Source: Clostridiales bacterium
GTDB taxonomy: Bacteria > Bacillota > Clostridia > Oscillospirales > Oscillospiraceae
Assembly (NCBI GenBank): GCA_009774055.1
Contig: VSNB01000100.1
Location: 1-10,626 of the forward strand
Length of the DNA stretch: 10,626 bases
Direction: 5' to 3'
Part shown: positions 5,788-10,626 of the stretch, piece by piece
How the letters are laid out: every line of letters begins with the position of its first letter
Position numbering within the stretch: position 1 is the first letter of the stretch
Position numbers and translations under genes: made by a program
The notes under the pieces: model-generated
Seen by the model: only the letters and a program-made list of their open reading frames with translations
The model's database searches: none
Told to the model about the DNA's origin: nothing

Positions 5788-6645
5788 ATGGAACCAACAA
5801 TCTCCATTCTGGGCGGCGACCTGCGGCAGGTGTATCTGGCCCGGCTGCTGCTGGAGGATGGAAGGGACGTGACGGCCTGGGGCCTGGAGCAGGGAGGCGC
5901 GCCAAGGAGCGTCAGCCTGGACCGGGCGCTGGAGGGAGACATACTGCTGCTGCCGCTGCCGGTGTGCCGGGGGGACCGGCTGAACCTGCCCCTGACGGAC
6001 ACGGAGCTGGAGCTCCGGCGGCTGTGGCCCCGGCTGCGGTACGACCAGCTGCTGCTGGGCGGCATGACCGGGAACCTGGGGCCCCGGCTGATGGCGGACT
6101 ACGGCCTGACGCTGGTGGACTATTACGCGCGGGAGGAGACGCAGGTCGCCAACGCCGCGCCCACGGCGGAGGGGGCCATCCAGCTGGCGATGGAGTCCAC
6201 GGACCGCACGATCCTGGGGAGCCGGTGCCTGATCATCGGCTACGGACGGATCGGACGGCTGCTGGCGGACCGGCTGCTGGCCCTGGGGGCCGAGGTGACG
6301 GTGTCCGCCCGGAAGTACGGGGACCTGGCCTGGGTCCAGGCGTGGGGCTGCCAGAGCCTCCGGACGGACGCGCTGGCTGGGCGGCTGGAGCGGTTCGATC
6401 TGATTTTCAACACGGCGCCCGCCCTCATCCTGGATGGGGCGCGGCTGAGGGAGACGCGGGAGGACTGCGTGATCATCGACTTGGCCTCCGCGCCCGGCGG
6501 GGTGGACCAGGAGGAGGCGCGGCGGCTGGACCGCCGCCTGATTTCCGCCCCCGGCCTGCCGGGGAAGGCGGCTCCCCGCACCGCCGCCGCCGCCATTCGG
6601 GACAGCGTGTACCATATATTGGAAGAACGAGGTGAACCCATTTGA
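5788..6645 (+). CDS. dpaA: Dipicolinate synthase subunit A (SpoVFA)
   Basis: The 285-residue protein is the dehydrogenase-like subunit of dipicolinate synthase, which with DpaB oxidises dihydrodipicolinate, a lysine-pathway intermediate, to dipicolinic acid in the sporulation mother cell. Dipicolinate then loads into the spore core with calcium. Visible features are an N-terminal Rossmann-like part (ISILGGDLRQVYLARLL), a central NAD(P)-binding GYGRIG at 151-156, and the C-terminal family signatures DLASAPGGVD (231-240) and APGLPGKAAPRTA (254-266). ATG 5788 is preferred over ATG 5782 because AGGGGGG ends six bases before it, whereas 5782 abuts the site. Its stop overlaps the TTG start of dpaB. 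Length is close to the 297 residues of the Bacillus protein. Confidence 0.94.
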   Translation: MEPTISILGGDLRQVYLARLLLEDGRDVTAWGLEQGGAPRSVSLDRALEGDILLLPLPVCRGDRLNLPLTDTELELRRLWPRLRYDQLLLGGMTGNLGPRLMADYGLTLVDYYAREETQVANAAPTAEGAIQLAMESTDRTILGSRCLIIGYGRIGRLLADRLLALGAEVTVSARKYGDLAWVQAWGCQSLRTDALAGRLERFDLIFNTAPALILDGARLRETREDCVIIDLASAPGGVDQEEARRLDRRLISAPGLPGKAAPRTAAAAIRDSVYHILEERGEPI

Positions 6646-7217
6646 AAACACAGCGAGTGGGATTTGCACTATGCGGCTCCTTCTGCACCCACGCAGCGGT
6701 TTTGAAGGAGCTGGAGCATATATGCCGGGAGTATGGGACGGTCCTTCCCATCGTCTCTCAGGCGTGTCAGACCACGGACACCCGCTTTGGCAGGGCGGAG
6801 GACTTTCTGGCCCGGGTGGAGGAGCTGACCGGACATAAGCCCATTGACAGCATCCAGGCGGCAGAGCCCATTGGGCCGAAGCAGCTGTTGGACGTACTGG
6901 TGATCGCGCCCTGTACGGGCAACACCCTGGCGAAGCTGGCCGCAGGCGTCACCGATACGCCGGTGACTATGGCGGCCAAGGCCCACCTCCGCAACGACAG
7001 GCCCCTGGTGGCGGCGATTGCCACCAACGACGGGCTCAGCGCGGCGGCGAGGAATCTGGGAGAGCTGCTGGCGCGGAAGAATTACTACTTCGTGCCCTTC
7101 GGGCAGGATGACCCTCAGCGCAAGCCCTGCTCCCTGATGGCGGACTTCACCCGCATCGGGGAGACGGTGGAGGCGGCCCTGGAGGGCAGGCAGATACAGC
7201 CGGTGCTGCTGCGGTAG
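6642..7217 (+). CDS. dpaB: Dipicolinate synthase subunit B (SpoVFB)
   Basis: The 191-residue protein is the flavoprotein-fold subunit of dipicolinate synthase. The opening GFALCGSFCTH, the segment IDSIQAAEPIGPK, IAPCTGNTLAKLA, and the C-terminal VPFGQDDPQRKP are all family signatures that align well with Bacillus SpoVFB. It starts with TTG at 6642, whose TTGA overlaps the dpaA stop by four bases; GAGGTG lies about seven bases upstream, and no ATG lies near the conserved N-terminus. The overlap suggests translational coupling and equal expression of the two subunits. No dapA, dapG or asd gene follows, unlike the Bacillus operon. It is followed by a GC-rich hairpin and the palindromic terminator. 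Confidence 0.95.
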   Translation: MKTQRVGFALCGSFCTHAAVLKELEHICREYGTVLPIVSQACQTTDTRFGRAEDFLARVEELTGHKPIDSIQAAEPIGPKQLLDVLVIAPCTGNTLAKLAAGVTDTPVTMAAKAHLRNDRPLVAAIATNDGLSAAARNLGELLARKNYYFVPFGQDDPQRKPCSLMADFTRIGETVEAALEGRQIQPVLLR

Positions 7218-7226
7218 CGCGCAGGT

Positions 7227-7249
7227 GGGACGCGGCTTTGCCGCGTCCC
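7227..7249 (+). terminator. GC-rich hairpin at the 3' end of dpaB
   Basis: GGGACGCGGC (7227-7236) pairs with 7240-7249 around TTT, a perfect 10-bp stem nine bases after the stop. It is followed by CCTTCTGTGTG rather than a T run. The palindromic terminator at 7261 follows 11 bases later, repeating the arrangement seen after the DarA-like gene. Confidence 0.6.
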
Positions 7250-7260
7250 CCTTCTGTGTG

Positions 7261-7289
7261 TCAAAAAAGATGCGAAGCATCTTTTTTGA
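7261..7289. terminator. Bidirectional intrinsic terminator (palindrome, copy C)
   Basis: TCAAAAAAGATGC (7261-7273), loop GAA and the exact complement (7277-7289) form a 13-bp stem with A6 on one side and T6 on the other. It probably ends the dpaAB transcript. Confidence 0.65.
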
Positions 7290-7371
7290 ATGGGCTTCGC
7301 TCCGCTCTGCGCCTCGGCAGATCGCGTGATGGCCGCATTGAGCGGCTGTGCAGATTGAAAATCAGCGATCT
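7261..7371. repeat. Copy C of the intergenic repeat element
   Basis: The palindrome is followed by TTCGCTCCGCTCTGCGCCTCGG (shared with copy B except one base) and by a hairpin GGCCGC/GCGGCT (7331-7336 with 7342-7347, loop ATTGA). Next come the conserved flank GTGCAGA and a small GATT/AATC hairpin (7353-7363). AGATCGC (7319-7325) can pair with GCGATCT (7365-7371) to enclose the structure. The copy is shorter than copy B, lacking about 45-50 bases between CTCGG and GGCC. It lies directly upstream of the M23 peptidase promoter. Confidence 0.65.
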
Positions 7372-7377
7372 TAGGTC

Positions 7378-7406
7378 TTGACGAATGGGGGAAAATAGGG
7401 TAAAAT
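7378..7406 (+). promoter_or_regulatory. Sigma-A promoter of the M23 peptidase gene
   Basis: TTGACG (7378-7383), a 17-base spacer and TAAAAT (7401-7406) give a near-consensus promoter with a start near 7413. That predicts a leader of about 49 bases. Confidence 0.75.
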
Positions 7407-7411
7407 ACCAC

Positions 7412-7447
7412 TGTAACTATTTGTAACCCTTTGCACCGCTTTGTAAC
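7412..7447 (+). promoter_or_regulatory. Phased TGTAAC direct repeats (WalR-like boxes)
   Basis: TGTAAC occurs at 7412-7417, 7422-7427 and 7442-7447, exactly 10 and 20 bases apart; the skipped position (7432-7437, TGCACC) is a four-of-six match. Direct repeats of TGTWAH are recognised by WalR, the regulator of cell-wall hydrolase genes in Bacillus and relatives, although its usual spacer is five bases rather than the four seen here. The boxes lie at or just after the predicted transcript start, where binding would more likely repress than activate. Confidence 0.45.
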
Positions 7448-7461
7448 TGTCGGAGGATTCT

Positions 7462-9081
7462 ATGATCCAAAAAAAGGATAAGAAAAAACCAGATCCATCG
7501 GAAAAATCTAAAAAGCCAGCCGTCCGGCGTGCCGCGGCGGCGGTGCAGCAGCCCAGGCGTCCCAGCCGGATTCTGGATTACCGCGCCCGCCGCCGGTTCC
7601 CGGAGTCCAGCAACCCCTACCGCCAGCTGCAGCTGCTCCTGCGGGGCAGCATGCCCCTGCTGCGGCAGAAGGCGGGCTCCCTGGCCTACCGCTTCCGCTC
7701 CTTCCTTGACCGTATGATCGTCCGGATGCGGGAGCGGACGCCCCGGCACCAGCTGATCCAGACGGCGCTGTTCCTGTCGGCCGGCGTGGCCGTGGCGGCC
7801 TTCGCCGCCTTCCAGGCCCTCTATACCACCGCCACCACACTGTCCTTCGAGGGGCGGGAGCTGGGTACCGTGGCCAGCGAGGAGGAGGCCCAGTTCGCCG
7901 TCCGGCGGGTGGAGGACTCCATTTCCCAGGTCCTGGGCAGCCATTACAGCCTGGAACCGGACAAGGTGTCCTATACCACCGGGCTGGCCTTCCGCAGCAC
8001 GCTGGTGGAGGAGGCCGATCTGGAGGCCGCGCTGAGCGAATCACTGCGGGTGGTGGAGCACGGCTACGTGCTGTATGTGAATGGCGAAAAGATTGGCGCA
8101 ACCCAGACCCAGGGGGCGTTCGAGGGCCTGCTGGACCAAGTGTCGGCGGAGTTCCGCAGTGAAAACACCATCAGCATCGATTTTGTGGAAGGCGTGGAGA
8201 TCAGGGAGTGCGACCTGCCGGTGGAGGATTTCACGAACCTGGCGGACGTGGCCCTGCTGCTCAACAGCGAGAAGGACGGCGAGGTTACCTATACGGTCAA
8301 AAAGGGCGACTGCTGGTCCGTCATCGCCCAGGACAACAACATGACCAACGACGACCTGCTGCGCCTCAACCCCGGCTATGACATCGACAAGCTCCAGATC
8401 GGCGACGAGCTGCTGATCAGCAACGCCGTTCCTTATCTCACCGTGAGAGCCGTCCAGATGGAGTACTACGAAGAGGATATTCCCTACGAGATCGAGTACC
8501 GGGACGACAGCTCCATGTGGGAAGGCGATACCAAGGTAATTTCCAAGGGCCAGTACGGCAAGGCCAGCACCGAGGCCAAGGTCACCTATGAGGGCGTCAC
8601 GGAGATCGAGCGGGAGATCATTTCCCGGGATATCTTCCAGGAGCCTGTCACCGAGGTGCAGGCCCGGGGCACCAAGGAGCGTCCCAGCTGGGCGCCCACC
8701 GGCTCCTTCCGCTGGCCCGTCAGCGGCGGTACGATTACCTCCCGGTACGGTTCCCGGAAGATTTTCGGCGGCACCTCCTTCCACGGCGGCATTGACATTG
8801 CCAAGTCCTACGGTACCGACGTCGTGGCGGCGGACGGCGGCGAGGTCATCTACGCCGGCTGGATGGGCAGCTACGGCTACCTGGTCCAGATCGACCACCA
8901 GAACGGCTACGTGACCTACTACGCCCATAACAGCAAGCTGCTGGTCAGCGTGGGCGACAAGGTCTATAAGGGACAGCACATTGCGGAAATGGGCTCTACC
9001 GGCCGGAGCACCGGCAACCACTGCCACTTTGAGGTCCGCTACAAGGGCGAGCGGCAGAACCCCATGAACTACCTGCCCTAA
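7462..9081 (+). CDS. Membrane-anchored LysM-G5-M23 peptidoglycan endopeptidase
   Basis: The 539-residue protein has a long, basic cytoplasmic N-terminus (about 1-95), one membrane span (about 99-121) and an extracytoplasmic part. The latter holds a LysM peptidoglycan-binding domain (about 275-321, YTVKKGDCWSVIAQDNN to LQIGDELLIS), a G5 domain (about 325-405) and a C-terminal M23 metallopeptidase (about 425-537). The zinc site is intact: His441 and Asp445 in HGGID and His522 in HCHFEV, with His488 and His520 as the further active-site histidines. M23 enzymes cleave peptide cross-links in the wall; the G5 domain suggests contact with the wall or spore coat. ATG 7462 has GGAGG five bases upstream. 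The promoter and TGTAAC repeats upstream suggest wall-stress control. It follows dpaAB but has its own promoter, and its stop is followed by hairpins. Confidence 0.93.
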   Translation: MIQKKDKKKPDPSEKSKKPAVRRAAAAVQQPRRPSRILDYRARRRFPESSNPYRQLQLLLRGSMPLLRQKAGSLAYRFRSFLDRMIVRMRERTPRHQLIQTALFLSAGVAVAAFAAFQALYTTATTLSFEGRELGTVASEEEAQFAVRRVEDSISQVLGSHYSLEPDKVSYTTGLAFRSTLVEEADLEAALSESLRVVEHGYVLYVNGEKIGATQTQGAFEGLLDQVSAEFRSENTISIDFVEGVEIRECDLPVEDFTNLADVALLLNSEKDGEVTYTVKKGDCWSVIAQDNNMTNDDLLRLNPGYDIDKLQIGDELLISNAVPYLTVRAVQMEYYEEDIPYEIEYRDDSSMWEGDTKVISKGQYGKASTEAKVTYEGVTEIEREIISRDIFQEPVTEVQARGTKERPSWAPTGSFRWPVSGGTITSRYGSRKIFGGTSFHGGIDIAKSYGTDVVAADGGEVIYAGWMGSYGYLVQIDHQNGYVTYYAHNSKLLVSVGDKVYKGQHIAEMGSTGRSTGNHCHFEVRYKGERQNPMNYLP

Positions 9082-9093
9082 GAAAAACTCACC

Positions 9094-9130
9094 AGAGCCG
9101 CCGCACGGATACCCTCCGCGCGGCGGCTCT
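9094..9130 (+). terminator. GC-rich hairpin after the M23 peptidase gene
   Basis: AGAGCCGCCGC (9094-9104) pairs perfectly with 9120-9130 around a 15-base loop, starting 12 bases after the stop. It is followed by TAGACT rather than a U-tract. As after the DarA-like gene, the stem ends in GGCTCTTAG. Confidence 0.5.
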
Positions 9131-9139
9131 TAGACTGTG

Positions 9140-9173
9140 AAAAATGCCCCCGGAAGAAACATCTTCCGGGGGC
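9140..9173 (-). terminator. Intrinsic terminator of glgP
   Basis: Read leftward, GCCCCCGGAAGA (9173-9162) pairs with TCTTCCGGGGGC (9157-9146) in a perfect 12-bp stem with a four-base loop. ATTTTT (9145-9140) follows. This is the clearest U-tract terminator for the leftward phosphorylase gene, and the stem could also halt rightward transcripts. Confidence 0.75.
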
Positions 9174-9182
9174 GCGCCGTCA

Positions 9183-9246
9183 GCAAACCGGAGGTTTGCG
9201 GCAAAAAGTTTTCTTTTGATGCTTTTCTTTTTCAAAAGAAAAGCAT
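9183..9246. other. Two extra hairpins between the convergent M23 and glgP genes
   Basis: GCAAACC/GGTTTGC (9183-9189 with 9193-9199) is a 7-bp stem. ATGCTTTTCTTTT (9219-9231) pairs perfectly with AAAAGAAAAGCAT (9234-9246), a 13-bp mostly A/T stem starting seven bases beyond the glgP stop. TTTTCTTTTGA at 9209-9219 offers a competing partner for the right arm. Its ATGC/GCAT and T-rich arms recall the palindrome of copies B and C, but the sequence is otherwise different. Confidence 0.5.
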
Positions 9247-9253
9247 GTCTGCC

Positions 9254-10626
9254 TTATTTTTTATAAGGCACGTGCCAGATCGTCTCGGCGTAATCCGCAA
9301 TGGACCGGTCCGCCGCGAAGATGCCGGAGCGGGCGATGTTGCGCAGGCTCATCTGGTTCCACTTCTTCTGGTCGGCGTAAGTCTCCGCCATCCGCCGTTC
9401 GGCGGCGCAGTAGGCGGCGAAGTCCGCCAGGAGCATATACTCGTCCGCCTGGGAGCCGTTCACCCCCAGCAGCAGCCGCTGGACCAGGTCGTCGTAGCGC
9501 ACGCCGTCCCGGAAGCCGTTGTTGATGTGGTCCAGAACCCGGTGCAGGTTGGGGTCCCGGGTGTAGAGGTTGAAGGGGTTGTAGCCGATGTCCCGCATCT
9601 CCTTGACCTCCTCGGTCTTGAGGCCGAAGAGGAACATGTTCTCGTCGCCCAGCACCTCGTGCATTTCCACGTTGGCCCCGTCCAGGGTGCCCACGGTCAG
9701 CGCGCCGTTCATCATGAACTTCATGTTGCCGGTGCCGCTGGCCTCCTTGCCGGCGGTGGAAATCTGCTGGCTGACCTCGCTGGCGGGCATGAGGATTTCC
9801 GCCAGGGACACCCGGTAGTTCTCCATAAAGAAGACCTGCAGCTTATCCTTGCAGACGGGATCGTTGTTGATCTGGTCCGCCAGGGAGTTGATGAGCCGGA
9901 TGATCCGCTTGGCCACGGCGTAGCCGGGCGCGGCCTTGGCGCCGAAAATAAAGGTGTGGGGATGGATGTCCAGGTTGGGATTGTCCTGGAGCTGGTGGTA
10001 GATGTGGATGATGTGCAGCACATTGAGCAGCTGGCGCTTGTACTCGTGAAGCCGCTTGACCTGGACATCGAAGATGGCGTCGGGATTGATGAGGAAGCCC
10101 TGGGCCTTCTTGGCGAACCTGGCGAAGGCCTCCTTGTTGGCCCGCTTGATCTGGCCCAGGCGGAGGAGGACCTCCTTGTCGTTGACAAATTTGTCCAGCT
10201 TGGGCAGCTCCGTGCCGGGGTGGAGGAGGTAGCCGTCGCCGCCGGTGAGGTCCCGGATGAGCTTGTCGAGGCCGGGGTTGATCTCCGCCAGCCAGCGGCG
10301 GTGGTCAATGCCGTTGGTGACGTTCTTGAACTTCTCCGGCTCCATGTTGCAGGCATCCCGGAAGACGTCGTTTCGCAGGATGTCGCTGTGGAGGGCGGAG
10401 ACGCCGTTGACCGCCATGCCGCCGGCGATGCAGAGGTTGGCCATCCGCACCTCGCCGTCCCAGATGACGGCCATGCTCTTGACCTTGCTCTCGTCGCCGC
10501 AGTAGTAGGCGGTGACCTTCTCCTGCCAGCGGCGTGCAATCTCGCAGATGATCTGCCAGATCCGGGGCAGCAAGGTCTGCATCAGAGCCTGGGGCCAGCG
10601 TTCCAGCGCCTCGGCCAGCACCGGGG
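9254..10626 (-). CDS. glgP: Glycogen/starch phosphorylase, C-terminal part (partial)
   Basis: This frame enters from the right window edge and encodes the C-terminal 456 or so residues of an enzyme usually about 800 long. Glycogen phosphorylase releases glucose 1-phosphate from alpha-1,4-glucans using inorganic phosphate and pyridoxal phosphate. Family motifs are visible: EALERWP near the edge, NVTNGIDHRRWL, VKRLHEYKRQLLNVLHI, and EASGTGNMKFMMNGALTVGTLDGANVEM, in which the Lys of GTGNMKF is the pyridoxal-phosphate lysine. No real start lies in the window; GTG at 10621 is internal because homologous sequence continues upstream. The C-terminus (DYAETIWHVPYKK) is complete, with a TAA stop and a U-tract terminator downstream. 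It converges with the M23 gene. Other glycogen genes, if present, lie outside. Confidence 0.96.
   Translation of the reverse strand, partial: PVLAEALERWPQALMQTLLPRIWQIICEIARRWQEKVTAYYCGDESKVKSMAVIWDGEVRMANLCIAGGMAVNGVSALHSDILRNDVFRDACNMEPEKFKNVTNGIDHRRWLAEINPGLDKLIRDLTGGDGYLLHPGTELPKLDKFVNDKEVLLRLGQIKRANKEAFARFAKKAQGFLINPDAIFDVQVKRLHEYKRQLLNVLHIIHIYHQLQDNPNLDIHPHTFIFGAKAAPGYAVAKRIIRLINSLADQINNDPVCKDKLQVFFMENYRVSLAEILMPASEVSQQISTAGKEASGTGNMKFMMNGALTVGTLDGANVEMHEVLGDENMFLFGLKTEEVKEMRDIGYNPFNLYTRDPNLHRVLDHINNGFRDGVRYDDLVQRLLLGVNGSQADEYMLLADFAAYCAAERRMAETYADQKKWNQMSLRNIARSGIFAADRSIADYAETIWHVPYKK

Noticed and set aside
5392..5905. Small frames in the repeat regions giving similar peptides (for example ending QKRCLASFLT, and a like peptide near 7300)
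   Set aside because: The similarity comes from the DNA repeat and its palindrome; there is no ribosome binding site or conserved start, so these are not treated as genes.
5686..6669. Minus-strand 327-codon frame antisense to dpaA
   Set aside because: dpaA is clearly identified on the plus strand; the antisense translation is Gln/Pro/Arg-rich without motifs.
8041..9027. Minus-strand 328-codon frame antisense to the M23 peptidase gene
   Set aside because: It is a compositional shadow of a gene with an intact zinc site and LysM/G5 domains.
9254..10621. GTG at 10621 as the start of glgP
   Set aside because: Homology to phosphorylases continues upstream of it and the visible part is only the C-terminal half, so the gene runs past the window edge.

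Overview
The window looks like chromosome of a GC-rich, spore-forming member of the Firmicutes, most like the Oscillospiraceae (Flavonifractor/Oscillibacter-type). This rests on dipicolinate synthase subunits DpaA and DpaB (spore-specific), a DarA/PstA-type protein, a CdaR/PucR-type regulator, a DUF2284 protein, AGGAGG-type ribosome binding sites and vegetative promoters with TTGCAA/TATAAT boxes. No prophage, transposase, CRISPR, tRNA or rRNA gene was seen.

Left part (1-2291): a leftward, closely spaced gene group uppP - Nudix hydrolase - ftsK/spoIIIE-type translocase (cut by the window edge) begins at an extended -10 promoter near 2112. It combines recycling of the cell-wall lipid carrier with chromosome translocation at the septum. 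Divergent from it lies an RsuA-type 16S rRNA pseudouridine synthase with its own promoter.

Middle (3042-5460): a CdaR/PucR-type regulator has a near-consensus promoter. It converges on a leftward cysteine-rich DUF2284 gene. Divergent from that gene is a short DarA/PstA-like (YaaQ) protein that keeps the family fold motifs but differs at several positions known to contact cyclic di-AMP.

Right part (5461-10626): a roughly 320-base intergenic stretch packed with hairpins precedes the two-gene dpaA-dpaB unit, whose reading frames overlap by four bases at a TTG start. A second copy of part of the hairpin stretch follows dpaB. Next comes a membrane-anchored LysM-G5-M23 peptidoglycan endopeptidase gene, with a good promoter followed by 10-bp-phased TGTAAC direct repeats reminiscent of WalR boxes. 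Finally there is the C-terminal half of a leftward glycogen phosphorylase gene with its own intrinsic terminator.

The least explained signal is a recurring intergenic module: a GC-rich hairpin without a U-tract, then a palindrome containing AAAAAAGATGC, then in two copies a conserved downstream structured tail. Two complete copies and one partial copy are present, and a stem in the tail differs at four base pairs between copies while pairing is kept. This could be an interspersed repeat family or a structured 3'-end element. I saw no clear new multi-gene system.
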